A DNA stretch of 64,000 bases from Actinomycetota bacterium (GCA_009699875.1 WLNI01000001.1:1-64000), one strand, 5' to 3'; positions 45,236 through 53,949 are shown, numbered from the stretch's first letter. Notes: generated by a model not told the origin, from the letters alone. Translations and numbers: made by a program.

Positions 45236-46141
45236 CTACCAGCCGCGATCGGCCAGCCGAGTTTCGAGTGCGTTGATTTCAGTTCCACGCATTGGGTCGC
45301 CCAGTCCTCGAGAGACCTTGGCGACAATGGTGGCGTCTTCATAGTGCGTGGAGGCCTCAACGATGGCCCGCGCCATGCGTGAGGGATCTTCACTCTTAAA
45401 GATTCCCGACCCCACAAAGACCGCCTGGGCCCCGAGTTGAAGGACAAGGGACGCGTCGGCTGGTGTGGCGATCCCACCGGCACAGAACAGCGGCACGGGC
45501 AACACGCCAGTTTCAGCAACTTCTTGCACGAGGTCGAGTGGCGCACGAAGCTCCTTGGCCATGGCGTAGACCTCAGCGTCATCGGCTAACGAGAGTTTTC
45601 TGATGTCTCCAAAAATGGAGCGGAGGTGTCGAACTGCTTCCACGATGTTGCCGGTACCAGCTTCTCCCTTGGAGCGAATCATGGCAGCTCCTTCACCGAT
45701 GCGACGAAGTGCCTCTCCAAGGTTTGTTGCTCCGCAGACGAAGGGAATCTCAAAGGCCCATTTGTCGATGTGATTTGATTCGTCAGCTGGCGTCAACACT
45801 TCACTTTCGTCGATGTAGTCGACGTCGAGGGAGGCGAGGATCTGGGCTTCAGCGAAGTGACCAATTCGAGCCTTGGCCATCACCGGAATGGTCACGGTCT
45901 CTTGAATCTTTTCGATGAGCTCGGGGTCACTCATTCGAGCAACGCCTCCGTCTCGACGAATATCTGAGGGAACTCGCTCTAAGGCCATGACCGCGACGGC
46001 ACCGGCGTCTTCGGCGACCTTGGCCTGGTCAGCGTCGACGACGTCCATAATGACGCCACCTTTCAGCATGTCGGCCAAGCCTCGCTTGACTCGAAATGTT
46101 CCAGTTGCACGCTCTGATGAGGAAGGGGTGGAGTTCGCCAT
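45236..46141 (-). CDS. pdxS: Pyridoxal 5'-phosphate synthase lyase subunit PdxS
   Basis: Makes PLP from ribose 5-phosphate, glyceraldehyde 3-phosphate and ammonia. The 301-residue barrel contains [17 protein letters not shown] (with the substrate-binding Lys region), [28 protein letters not shown], and [19 protein letters not shown]. The ATG is preceded by a leaderless-type -10 (TAGGAT, 6 nt). Confidence 0.97.
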   Translation of the reverse strand: MANSTPSSSERATGTFRVKRGLADMLKGGVIMDVVDADQAKVAEDAGAVAVMALERVPSDIRRDGGVARMSDPELIEKIQETVTIPVMAKARIGHFAEAQILASLDVDYIDESEVLTPADESNHIDKWAFEIPFVCGATNLGEALRRIGEGAAMIRSKGEAGTGNIVEAVRHLRSIFGDIRKLSLADDAEVYAMAKELRAPLDLVQEVAETGVLPVPLFCAGGIATPADASLVLQLGAQAVFVGSGIFKSEDPSRMARAIVEASTHYEDATIVAKVSRGLGDPMRGTEINALETRLADRGW

Positions 46142-46147
46142 GCCTCT

Positions 46148-46153
46148 ATCCTA
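46148..46153 (-). promoter_or_regulatory. -10 hexamer TAGGAT, leaderless pdxST promoter
   Basis: Reverse strand reads TAGGAT-AGAGGC-ATG in the 53-nt gap after the M48 gene. The AGAGG could also be read as a weak, too-close Shine-Dalgarno sequence. Confidence 0.5.
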
Positions 46154-46194
46154 CCGAACACTCACATTGGGCCAAACAGTGCCCCGCTCAGGGC

Positions 46195-47295
46195 TTAGCG
46201 CTCTTCGAGGGCTTGGCGGCGGGTCGACGTCGCGTCAAGGTCGCCGATCTCCTCGGCCTTGGCCCGCCTCGTAATTGAAGGGTCGATGAAGATCCATCGG
46301 ATGCTTTTGTAGACCGGGGAGGCAAAGATCGAATGCTCACCAGGGAGCGGACCTTGTTCCATCTTGGCCAGCGCACTTGCAAGGCCAGCGCTATAGCGGA
46401 CCGTCTGGGCGGCGAGTGCGTCGGCTCGATAGAGGCGACCCTCGCCCATCATGCGGTGCGACAGCGTTCCTTTTCGACCAAATGAACCAAGAAGCAGTGC
46501 AAGGCCCGCCGCGGTCGTGCCTCGCACGGCAGACTCGAGGCGAAGGTGTGCGAGTTCGTGAGCGAGAACGCCTTCGAGTTCAATCACACTCATGCTCGAC
46601 AAAAGCCCAGTCGTGATGACCAAGGTGTTGGTCTTCTTCAGCGTATAGATCGCCGCATTGGGAATGTCGTCATCCAGGATGGCGATCTGGGGCATCGCCA
46701 CTCCCATCGTCGCGCTCAGCCCACTGAGCATGACCTCGACGCGCGGCAACGCACCTTCTTCAATCACGACCGAGCCGAGATTGTTCTTCAATGTGGTCGG
46801 AGCGACAGATTTGAAGAAGAAAAAGAGAATCGCTGCGGTGACCACGCCAAGTGTCACGGCTCCTGGGAGGGTGATCCAAAACGTGACGAGGATCACAATG
46901 AGACCGATCACCGATCCAAAGACTGCACAGGCCAAGATCGGCCAGCGAAGGTTCTTGGCGCGTTCGCTATCAAGTGGCGTCTTTCCACCAGTCGCCTCAG
47001 CGTGAACCGCGATTCCCGATACGGCCTTCTCGTTTTGAGCAGAGGATCGCTGCTGCGAGCCAGAGCGATTTTGGTTTGAGCGATTTTGGTTTGCGCCGCC
47101 CTTTGAACGATTGTTCCTGGAGCGGTTTTGGTTTGAGCGATTTTGATTCGATCGCTGTCCGTTTGATCGAGAATTCTGAGATCCACCAGCGTTCGAACGT
47201 TGATTCTTCGATCGATTCTGATTCGAGCGTGGTGGCCCTGATCGTTCAGGTCGAGTGCTCGGCGACTCTCCGTGCTCGTTGGTGGGTTCCGCCAT
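46195..47295 (-). CDS. M48-type membrane metalloprotease homologue with Asn/Arg/Ser repeat N-terminus and altered zinc site
   Basis: The 366-residue protein has three parts. Residues about 20-85 are a basic, low-complexity Asn/Gln/Arg/Ser region with repeated SNQNRS units. Residues about 115-165 hold two hydrophobic segments. The C-terminal part carries the M48 zinc motif VLAHELAHLRLES. In M48 proteases a Glu two residues before Ala-Asp is the third zinc ligand; here that site reads RLYRADALAAQT, with Leu in place of Glu (checked at the DNA level). It may be inactive, use another ligand, or be misaligned. It has its own leaderless promoter whose TAG is the pimA stop. Related to HtpX, but I do not assign that name. 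Confidence 0.8.
   Translation of the reverse strand: MAEPTNEHGESPSTRPERSGPPRSNQNRSKNQRSNAGGSQNSRSNGQRSNQNRSNQNRSRNNRSKGGANQNRSNQNRSGSQQRSSAQNEKAVSGIAVHAEATGGKTPLDSERAKNLRWPILACAVFGSVIGLIVILVTFWITLPGAVTLGVVTAAILFFFFKSVAPTTLKNNLGSVVIEEGALPRVEVMLSGLSATMGVAMPQIAILDDDIPNAAIYTLKKTNTLVITTGLLSSMSVIELEGVLAHELAHLRLESAVRGTTAAGLALLLGSFGRKGTLSHRMMGEGRLYRADALAAQTVRYSAGLASALAKMEQGPLPGEHSIFASPVYKSIRWIFIDPSITRRAKAEEIGDLDATSTRRQALEER
47041..47232. repeat. Low-complexity repeat coding NQNRS units
   Basis: Repeated short units on the reverse strand encode (S)NQNRS, with two near-perfect 15-bp copies at about 47063-47097 and degenerate copies to 47232. The codons AAT/AAC and CGC/CGA/CGT alternate, as expected from replication slippage followed by drift. 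Confidence 0.7.
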
Positions 47296-47302
47296 TTGTC
47301 TA

Positions 47303-47308
47303 AACCTA
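47303..47308 (-). promoter_or_regulatory. -10 hexamer TAGGTT of the M48 gene, containing the pimA stop codon
   Basis: Reverse strand reads TAGGTT-TAGACAA-ATG. TAG at 47306-47308 is the stop codon of the upstream glycosyltransferase gene. Confidence 0.5.
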
Positions 47309-48394
47309 GCCTCGTTGCTCGCTGTTTCTCGCCGAGATCAAGGCGCGGTAGCGCTGTTCGTATATCCCAGCCAAGTTTCCCATGGACCAGTGCTCAAGAT
47401 ACGCACGGCGCTCTTGAGCAACTCCTTGCGAGTCAAGCGCGAGCGCCTGGCGAACTCCTTCGCTGAGCGCCACCGGATCGTTGGGCGTCACCAAAATTCC
47501 GTGTCCGTTGAGCGCCTGTTCGTAGCCATCGATCGCTGAGGCCACCACCGCACACCCACTCGCCAATCCTTCGAGGAGGACGATGCCAAAGGATTCTCCG
47601 CCAAGGGACGGGGCACACAGCACGTCAGCTGCTCGAAGTCGAGCCACCTTCTCCTCTTCGTTGATGTGGCCCAAGAACTCAACACGCGCGCCACTCGACT
47701 CAACCGGTTCACGCTTCCCCGTCACCCAGATCGTCACGTCTCGCCCAAGCAGAGGTGCGGCATCTAAGAGCACGCGCCGTCCCTTTCGGGGCTCATCTCG
47801 GCCAAGGAACAGCACGGTGGGACCCGTCGTCGCCGACGCTTTCACTGACTCGAGACTCGTGAGATCTATTCCGTTAAAGAGGACGGTCGAATCAATCCCA
47901 CAGGTGTCTCTCAGCGTTGTTGCCGCAGCGTCTGACACCGCTATGGCATCATCGATATTTCGCACCAGTCGACGCAACGCAACACCAGCAAATGAAGAAA
48001 GTGCGTCGATGCCACTGCGGTGAAAGGTCGCGAGTATTGGGATCTTGTGACGAGCGAGCAAGGGCCAACTCGCAACTGGGGCGAGTGGCTCATGGACGTG
48101 AACGATGTCCACGCTACGTGCCTCGCACGCTCTCGCAAAGGAGCGAGCCTTCCCAAGGTGAAAACTCAGTGGCGCTCGCGAACCGTTTGCCCTCACCGAG
48201 GTGCTTGCGCCCAGGGAGATCAGTTCAACACCAGCATTGAGCAGGGCCTCGTCGTTCGCAGGCCCGGGAGCTGCGACGCTCACCGACCAGTCGCGTATTG
48301 TCATCTCAAGAGCGAGGCCTCGCACTTGGCCTTGCACCCCGCCGGGGGCGTCGAGTGCGTAGGGCGAGACCAGGGCGAGCGAGCCAATGCTCAC
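47306..48394 (-). CDS. pimA: PimA-like phosphatidylinositol mannosyltransferase (GT4)
   Basis: Predicted to transfer mannose from GDP-mannose to phosphatidylinositol on the inner membrane face. GT-B fold signs: SPYALDAPGGVQGQVRGLA at the N-terminus, VDIVHVHEPLAP, FLGRDEPRKGRRVLLDA, and the sugar-nucleotide site APSLGGESFGIVLLEGLASG. The GTG at 48394 overlaps the preceding gene by 4 nt (GTGA) and gives 362 residues; the longer frame is rejected. The order pgsA-acyltransferase-pimA matches mycobacteria and supports the assignment. Confidence 0.88.
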   Translation of the reverse strand: MSIGSLALVSPYALDAPGGVQGQVRGLALEMTIRDWSVSVAAPGPANDEALLNAGVELISLGASTSVRANGSRAPLSFHLGKARSFARACEARSVDIVHVHEPLAPVASWPLLARHKIPILATFHRSGIDALSSFAGVALRRLVRNIDDAIAVSDAAATTLRDTCGIDSTVLFNGIDLTSLESVKASATTGPTVLFLGRDEPRKGRRVLLDAAPLLGRDVTIWVTGKREPVESSGARVEFLGHINEEEKVARLRAADVLCAPSLGGESFGIVLLEGLASGCAVVASAIDGYEQALNGHGILVTPNDPVALSEGVRQALALDSQGVAQERRAYLEHWSMGNLAGIYEQRYRALISARNSEQRG

Positions 48395-49302
48395 GAACTC
48401 GATGGTTTCTCTTGGAACGGCGGGACAAAGACGTGCCACTGCTCTGGCGCTCGGCGAATGAGTGCCGTCATCTCATCAGCCAAGAGTTGGGTAATCCGAG
48501 TGATGTCACTCCTGAGTTTTCCTTGCCTCGTGACGTCAATTGGAGGCCCAACGTAGATCGAGTGATCTCGCCCTGGCCCCGAATACGCCACGCCCGGCAA
48601 GAGAACCGCTCCAGTTCGCAAGGCAATCGTCGCGGGACCTGCCGGAAGTTTGGCGTCTTGGCCGAGGAGGGTGACCTCAATGCCATCTCCAACAAGGTCT
48701 CTGTCGCACAAGAGGCCCACCACGCCCCCGTCTCGCAAGGTAGCGAGCAGTTTCTTTCCCGCATCTGCGTTCAGTGGCTCAATGATGAGGCCAATTGCTT
48801 CACGTTTTTCTACGAACCATGAAAACAGCTCGGGAGGCTCTAACTCTTCGGCCACTGCTGTCATCGGGAAGCCAATACGAGCCAACTGGGCGCCTCCCCA
48901 CTCCCAGCTCCCGATGTGAGGCAGGGCAATCACGACACCTTTCCCGAGCGCTATGGCCTCTCTGATGTGGTCTTCGCCTTCGACGAACATGCCCCGAGAG
49001 TGCACGATGCCTGGATGAATGGCTGGAAGTGTGGCACCCTCGGCCCAGTAGCGGGCGTAGCTGGCGTAGTAACGCCGCACCCATCTCTGCAGGAGTGCCT
49101 CATCGATTTCGGTCGTTGATCCGTCTTCGAGAATCGCCCGGAGATTGGCCTCAACGGTGTCGCGAGTCGGACCTTTTTTATAGGACGCCAACCATCCGAT
49201 CGGTTCTGCAAGATGAACCGCTACCTGGACCGGGAGTTGTTCCAAGAGTGTCCCGAGCGTCTTCCATAACAAGAACCGTCGGCGATCCGCCGAATCTGAC
49301 AT
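48391..49302 (-). CDS. Lysophospholipid-type acyltransferase (PatA-like, LPLAT family)
   Basis: Member of the HtrB/PatA family; by position between pgsA and pimA it probably acylates phosphatidylinositol mannosides. The acyltransferase motif reads PHIGSWEWGG (H-x4-E; mycobacterial PatA has H-x4-D), followed by LLCDRDLVGDGIEV and LPAGPATIALRTGA. The start chosen is the ATG at 49302 (MSDSADRRRFLLW) with GGGAGAGG upstream; 303 residues. The longer frame would overlap pgsA. Confidence 0.87.
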   Translation of the reverse strand: MSDSADRRRFLLWKTLGTLLEQLPVQVAVHLAEPIGWLASYKKGPTRDTVEANLRAILEDGSTTEIDEALLQRWVRRYYASYARYWAEGATLPAIHPGIVHSRGMFVEGEDHIREAIALGKGVVIALPHIGSWEWGGAQLARIGFPMTAVAEELEPPELFSWFVEKREAIGLIIEPLNADAGKKLLATLRDGGVVGLLCDRDLVGDGIEVTLLGQDAKLPAGPATIALRTGAVLLPGVAYSGPGRDHSIYVGPPIDVTRQGKLRSDITRITQLLADEMTALIRRAPEQWHVFVPPFQEKPSSS

Positions 49303-49316
49303 GACCTCTCCCTCGC

Positions 49317-50111
49317 TCAGCGAGGCGACGAGCGGTGTCGAAGAGGACGGGTTCGGTTTCGTCGGGTGCGACTGGCTCGAGGACCTTCTGCATCGCTTCG
49401 ACGAGACCGCCACCGAGTCGAACTCTCACCGGTGCGGAAACTTTTTCGTTCAGTGGTCGTTCGCTCACGCCACTCTCGCCAACGAGACTCCAGCACCGCC
49501 GAGCGAGTGGTTGTTGGTCGATTAGGCATGGTCGCATTGGCTGCGTTCCAGACCTTCACGAAGCGCCCGATCGCCGTCAGCGTTGTGAGTGCCAACAGCG
49601 CCCAGAGGACTGGAATCAACACAAACGGGAACAGAAATCCTGCTCCCAAAAGTAGCATTCGCTCAGCTCGCTCCATCAGTCCACCCGACGCGCTTAATCC
49701 GAGTGCTTCTGCTTTGGCTCGTTGATAGGAAACCAAGGACGTGACGCCAAGAATGGCCAGTGGCAACAACACGAGATGGCCCTCATTCTGAGAGACCAAG
49801 TACCAGGCCACTCCACCCATCAAGAGTGCATCCGTGATGCGATCAGTCACAGAGTCGAAGAAGGCACCACGAATTGACGTGGTCCCCGCGGCCTTGGCCA
49901 CTGGTCCGTCAAAGAGGTCGTGCATGCCGGTGAGGGCCAACAAAAACATAGCGAGCAACAAATACCCGAGTGCCGTGGCCACTGCGGTGGCGGTCGCTGA
50001 AAGAAGACCGGTTGCGGTGAGAACGTCGGCGGTCACGCCATGGCGCTGCAGCCAGGTGCCTACGGGCTCGGTCTTGGCATCAACTGCTGATCGCCAACGG
50101 CCGTCAAACAT
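49317..50111 (-). CDS. pgsA: CDP-alcohol phosphatidyltransferase (phosphatidylinositol phosphate synthase-like)
   Basis: Condenses CDP-diacylglycerol with an inositol phosphate to begin phosphoinositide synthesis. The CDP-alcohol signature is read as DLFDGPVAKAAGTTSIRGAF followed by FDSVTD; all four Asp and the Gly are in place, but the Arg after Ala is Lys. Five to six membrane segments follow. A C-terminal Arg/Ser/Thr-rich tail of about 60 residues extends beyond the usual family length. The ATG at 50111 (AAGGAG 3 nt upstream) is preferred to the ATG at 50171. Context in the HIT-pgsA-patA-pimA order supports inositol over glycerol as substrate. Confidence 0.85.
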   Translation of the reverse strand: MFDGRWRSAVDAKTEPVGTWLQRHGVTADVLTATGLLSATATAVATALGYLLLAMFLLALTGMHDLFDGPVAKAAGTTSIRGAFFDSVTDRITDALLMGGVAWYLVSQNEGHLVLLPLAILGVTSLVSYQRAKAEALGLSASGGLMERAERMLLLGAGFLFPFVLIPVLWALLALTTLTAIGRFVKVWNAANATMPNRPTTTRSAVLESRWREWRERTTTERKSFRTGESSTRWRSRRSDAEGPRASRTRRNRTRPLRHRSSPR

Positions 50112-50148
50112 GTGCTCCTTCCTCGGGATCCTTTTCTCGGGACCCGAT

Positions 50149-50208
50149 GAACCAGCGACGATCTTCGACATGGGTTCTGCTCTCGGCTGAGAGCGGTTCC
50201 GCTGGTTC
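50149..50208 (-). promoter_or_regulatory. Nested inverted repeats in the pgsA leader
   Basis: The 135-nt gap upstream of pgsA contains a 9-bp inverted repeat (GAACCAGCG at 50149-50157 with CGCTGGTTC at 50200-50208). Inside its loop lies a second hairpin (GCTCTC at 50179-50184, GAGAGC at 50189-50194). A further short TCGGG/CCCGA dyad lies nearer the start. RNA of this leader could form a compact structure just before the Shine-Dalgarno sequence. No known riboswitch class is recognised. Confidence 0.5.
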
Positions 50209-50246
50209 TCTTCTTGGCCCCAAGGATACCACTTCGAGGATTTGAA

Positions 50247-50768
50247 TCAGGGCGATGACGGTGTATCACCCGGGTTTTCCCAGGCTCCCGTAACCTTGTC
50301 CCAGGTCTCGGCCAATGACTCAGGCAGGACTCTGGTCTCAGAGATTGACGTCATGAAATTCGTATCTCCCGACCATCGAGGCAAGGCATGAAGGTGAAGA
50401 TGAGCGGGGATCCCCGCTCCCGCCGCTTCGCCCAGGTTCGCTCCAAGATTCACGCCGTCGGGATCGTAGGCCCGCTCAAGCGTCCCAACGGCCGCACGAG
50501 CCGTTCTCCAGAGAGCGTCTGATTCGTCTTCGCTCAGCGCCATGAGTGCAGCTTCATGGCGACGAGGCAGGATGAGGAGATGTCCTGAGCCATAGGGGTA
50601 GGCATTCAAGATGCAGCAGACAAGCTCGTCAAGAAAGACAATGCCTGACTCTTTCGAGACCCCACGTTCAATGAGGTCACAGAAGACACATGAACTGTCG
50701 CTGTTGCGAGACTGCTCGGTGGCATCAGAAACATAAGCCGCTCGCCACGAGGCGTGGATGCGGTCCAT
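50247..50768 (-). CDS. HIT-family nucleotide-binding hydrolase/phosphorylase
   Basis: The 173-residue protein has a CxxC pair (CVFCDL) that may bind zinc, the HIT core NAYPYGSGHLLILPRRH and the histidine triad HLHLHALPRW. Family members hydrolyse or phosphorolyse diadenosine polyphosphates or AMP derivatives. It lies between thrS and pgsA, the same position as the actinobacterial homologue (Rv2613c), which is reported to act on Ap4A. The ATG at 50768 is preferred to a TTG at 50774 that overlaps thrS. Confidence 0.92.
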   Translation of the reverse strand: MDRIHASWRAAYVSDATEQSRNSDSSCVFCDLIERGVSKESGIVFLDELVCCILNAYPYGSGHLLILPRRHEAALMALSEDESDALWRTARAAVGTLERAYDPDGVNLGANLGEAAGAGIPAHLHLHALPRWSGDTNFMTSISETRVLPESLAETWDKVTGAWENPGDTPSSP

Positions 50769-50770
50769 GC

Positions 50771-52762
50771 TCAAGTGGTTGCCCTGTCGACCTCGGGGGT
50801 ACCTCGCTCCTGAATCTCTTTGGTCACCGCGTCGACAAACGTCGCGAGTTGGACGTCTCGCTCTGGCGTCTCTGAACCTCGTCGGTTAATCCCGACACTT
50901 CGAGCGGCCACGTCAGCGTCACCAACGACGATGATGTAGGGAATCTTCTCGAGCTTGGCGCGTCGAATTCGCCCTCCAAGAGGCTCATTGGCCAGGTCAA
51001 TACTTGCTCGCACGCCCTCTGCCTTCAGGGTATCGACGACCTCTTGGCCATAGTCATCGTGGTCGTCTCTGACGGGCAGGACTCTGACTTGTTCTGGAGC
51101 GAGCCACGTCGGAAGGTTCCCGGCATAGTGCTCGATCAAGATACCCATGAATCGCTCCACCGAGCCGAAGAGGGCTCGGTGAATCATGATGGGCTGATGG
51201 CGAGCATTGTCGGAGCCGATGAAGTCAATCCCGAAGCGTTGCGGAAGTTGGAAGTCCAACTGAATGGTCGACATCTGATGGGTTCGCCCAATCGCGTCAC
51301 GCGCCTGGACCGAGATCTTTGGACCGTAGAACGCTCCCCCGCCTTCATCGAGAACGAGCTCTAAGCCTGCTGCTTCAGCCACTCGTCGCAAGGTCGACGT
51401 GGCGGTCTCCCACTCGGCGTCGCTGCCCACTGCTTTGGCTTCTGGTTTTGTGGAGAGCTCTAAAAAGAAGTCGTCGAGTCCAAAGTCTCGCAACAGGTCG
51501 AGGACGAACTTCAAGAGCGACTCGAGCTCTGCTTCCATTTGGTCTGGCGTACAAAAGATATGGGCGTCGTCTTGGGTCATGCCTCGCACCCGTGTCAACC
51601 CATGGACGACGCCTGACTTTTCATAGCGATAGACCGTGCCGAATTCAAAGAACCGAAGTGGAAGATCTCGATAGGAGCGCTGCGAGGAACGGAAGATCAG
51701 GATATGAAAGGGGCAGTTCATCGGCTTTAGGTAGTACTGCTGACCGTCGTCAAGTTCCATGGGCGGATACATGCCGTCGGCGAACCACTCCAAGTGACCC
51801 GAGGTCTCAAAGAGCTCTGATTTTGAGATGTGCGGCGAGTTGACGAACTCGTAGCCGGCTTCGACGTGGCGCTGCCTCGAATAATCCTCCATCACGCGCC
51901 GAATTGTGCCGCCCTTCGGGTGGAAGACGGCGAGGCCGGGACCTAACTCGTCAGGGAAACTGAAGAGGTCCAATTGAGCTCCGAGCTTTCGATGATCTCG
52001 AAGCTCAGCTTGTGCGAGGTTTTCAATGTGCTCTTCAAGCGCGGCTTTCGATTCAAAGGCTGTGCCGTAGATGCGCTGGAGTTGAGGTCGCTTCTCGTCG
52101 CCTCGCCAGTACGCACCGGCCACTCGCATCAACTTGAAGTGCCCGAGCCGACTCGTCGAAGGAACGTGCGGGCCTCGACAAAGGTCCGTAAAGGACTCAG
52201 AGTTTTTGTAGGTCGACAGTGTTGTCGAATCTGCGGGAGCGTCAACCTCGTCGGCACCCGAGGTCACCGCATCAATAATTTCGAGCTTGTAGGGCTGCTC
52301 AGCGAACAGAGCCCTGCCTTCACTCACGTCGTGTTCGGCGCGCACAAAGGGTTGGTCTTCGGCGATGATCTCTCGCATGGTCGCTTCAATGCGGGCGAGA
52401 TCATCATCACTAAATCGGGCATCGCCCGGCAGTGTGAAGTCGTAGTAGAACCCATCGTCAATCACGGGGCCAATAGCAAAGTGGGCGCCGGGCCAGAGTC
52501 GCAATACCGCTTGGGCTAAGACGTGTGCCGTTGAGTGACGTAAGACTTCCCGGCCCGCCATCGTTTGGGGGGTCAGGATTTCGACGAGCGCTCCGTCGGG
52601 GAGCTCTTGCGTCAGATCAGCCTCTGTGCCGTTAATCCGAACGGCAAGGGCGTCTTTCGCTAATCGTTTGCCAATTGAAAGTGCGAGATCGTGTCCGTTC
52701 GCTCCAGATTCAAGCGAACGCGTCGAGCCATCAGGCAGTTTGACGAGTACTTCGCTGGCCAT
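50771..52762 (-). CDS. thrS: Threonyl-tRNA synthetase
   Basis: Class II synthetase of 663 residues: N-terminal TGS domain, editing domain with HSTAHVLAQAV and the SFTDLCRGPHVPST motif, catalytic core with zinc ligands in LKPMNCPFHI, motif 2 FEFGTVYRYEKSG and motif 3 region MIHRALFGSVERF, and an anticodon-binding C-terminus. A ribosome binding site (GAAGGG) precedes the ATG. No T-box leader is seen; the gap from mshC is only 30 nt. Confidence 0.97.
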   Translation of the reverse strand: MASEVLVKLPDGSTRSLESGANGHDLALSIGKRLAKDALAVRINGTEADLTQELPDGALVEILTPQTMAGREVLRHSTAHVLAQAVLRLWPGAHFAIGPVIDDGFYYDFTLPGDARFSDDDLARIEATMREIIAEDQPFVRAEHDVSEGRALFAEQPYKLEIIDAVTSGADEVDAPADSTTLSTYKNSESFTDLCRGPHVPSTSRLGHFKLMRVAGAYWRGDEKRPQLQRIYGTAFESKAALEEHIENLAQAELRDHRKLGAQLDLFSFPDELGPGLAVFHPKGGTIRRVMEDYSRQRHVEAGYEFVNSPHISKSELFETSGHLEWFADGMYPPMELDDGQQYYLKPMNCPFHILIFRSSQRSYRDLPLRFFEFGTVYRYEKSGVVHGLTRVRGMTQDDAHIFCTPDQMEAELESLLKFVLDLLRDFGLDDFFLELSTKPEAKAVGSDAEWETATSTLRRVAEAAGLELVLDEGGGAFYGPKISVQARDAIGRTHQMSTIQLDFQLPQRFGIDFIGSDNARHQPIMIHRALFGSVERFMGILIEHYAGNLPTWLAPEQVRVLPVRDDHDDYGQEVVDTLKAEGVRASIDLANEPLGGRIRRAKLEKIPYIIVVGDADVAARSVGINRRGSETPERDVQLATFVDAVTKEIQERGTPEVDRATT

Positions 52763-52792
52763 GGAGATCCCTTCATTGACACGTACGGTTTT

Positions 52793-53917
52793 CTACAGGC
52801 TAACGCCGAGAAGAGCCGCCGCGGCGCTTCCACTTCTTCCAGAGGCTGCGACCTCGTCAAGAGCCATGAGGGCTCCAGGCGTGTCGAGGTCGTGATCGAG
52901 TGCAGCTCGAACCTCATCGAGGCCAGCCATGCCGTCTCCCTTGGTGGCGTTGCGCCACGACGTACAGCGAGCCACGGCGCTCTCTAAGTCGCTGTCGTGC
53001 CACTCCCAGTCGCTTCGATAGTGATGATCCATCATCGCTACGCGCACCGCTGCTGCGTCTGCTCGGCTCAAGAGATCATGGACGAAGACCAAATTCCCGA
53101 GCGATTTGGACATCTTGGTGCCGTCAAGAGCGACGAGTCCGACGTGGAGCCAGTGCTTCACGAAGGGAGCATGCGTCACGGTTTCGCTTTGGGCGGTTTC
53201 GCACTCGTGGTGAGGAAAGACCAGATCTCTCCCTCCCCCGTGGACGTCCACGGTCTCGCCAAGTTCTCGCAGCGCGAGCGCAGAACATTCAATGTGCCAC
53301 CCCGGACGCCCTGGCCCCCAGCGCGACTCCCACGAGGGCTCGTCAGCGAGGGAAGGCTGCCACAGCACAAAGTCAAGAGGGTGTCGCTTAAAGGGATCGT
53401 CGATATTGCCGCCGTGCTCGGCGGCCAAGACCAACATTTCCTCATTGTCGTAGTGACTGACGTCGCCGAAGGCCGCGAAGGTGCTGACGTCAAAGTAGAC
53501 CGCGCCTCCCGCTTCGTAGGCCGAACCCTGTTCGATCGTCGAGCCAATGAGCGACAGGATCTCTGGGATAGCCGAGGTGGCTCGAGGTTCAGAGAACATC
53601 GGGAGGAGGCCGAGCGCATCCATCTGCGCGTCGAACACAGCAATCTGTTCGGCCGCCAGATCGAGGTAATGCACGCCGAGTTCACGGGCTTTCTTCAAGA
53701 TGTCGTCGTCAACATCGGTCACGTTTCGCACACAGCGAGTCTCGTGGCCCAGGTCTCGAAGGCGACGTTGCAAGATGTCGAAGGTCAAATAGACCTGGGC
53801 ATGGCCTAAGTGGGCTGCGTCGTAAGGAGTAATGCCGCACGAATAGAGAGTGACGAGCGGCCCCGCCTCAATCGGAAATATCCCTTGTCGCGCGGTGTCG
53901 AAGAGTTCGACTCCCAT
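52793..53917 (-). CDS. mshC: Cysteine:GlcN-Ins ligase MshC (mycothiol synthesis)
   Basis: CysRS-like ligase that joins cysteine to glucosaminyl-inositol. The N-terminus LYSCGITPYDAAHLGHAQVYLTFDI and NVTDVDDDI, the zinc-site region WHIECSALAL, HHECETAQSE, and KMSKSLGNLVFV match MshC; the short C-terminus DHDLDTPGALMALDEVA...LLGV fits MshC and not CysRS, which has an extra anticodon domain. The ATG at 53917 has GGAG 9 nt upstream and avoids overlap with npdG; the frame extends to 54010. Length 374 residues. Confidence 0.88.
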   Translation of the reverse strand: MGVELFDTARQGIFPIEAGPLVTLYSCGITPYDAAHLGHAQVYLTFDILQRRLRDLGHETRCVRNVTDVDDDILKKARELGVHYLDLAAEQIAVFDAQMDALGLLPMFSEPRATSAIPEILSLIGSTIEQGSAYEAGGAVYFDVSTFAAFGDVSHYDNEEMLVLAAEHGGNIDDPFKRHPLDFVLWQPSLADEPSWESRWGPGRPGWHIECSALALRELGETVDVHGGGRDLVFPHHECETAQSETVTHAPFVKHWLHVGLVALDGTKMSKSLGNLVFVHDLLSRADAAAVRVAMMDHHYRSDWEWHDSDLESAVARCTSWRNATKGDGMAGLDEVRAALDHDLDTPGALMALDEVAASGRSGSAAAALLGVSL

Positions 53918-53949
53918 AGCCAACAGCTCCGACGAAGCCTTAGGAAGCT

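Noticed and set aside
47306-48394. MshA (mycothiol glycosyltransferase) as identity of the GT4 gene
   Set aside because: The PimA-like N-terminus (SPYALDAPGGVQ) and position after the PatA-like gene favour PimA.
52793-53917. Cysteinyl-tRNA synthetase instead of MshC
   Set aside because: The protein ends shortly after the KMSKS region with an MshC-like DLDTP...LLGV tail and lacks the CysRS C-terminal anticodon domain.
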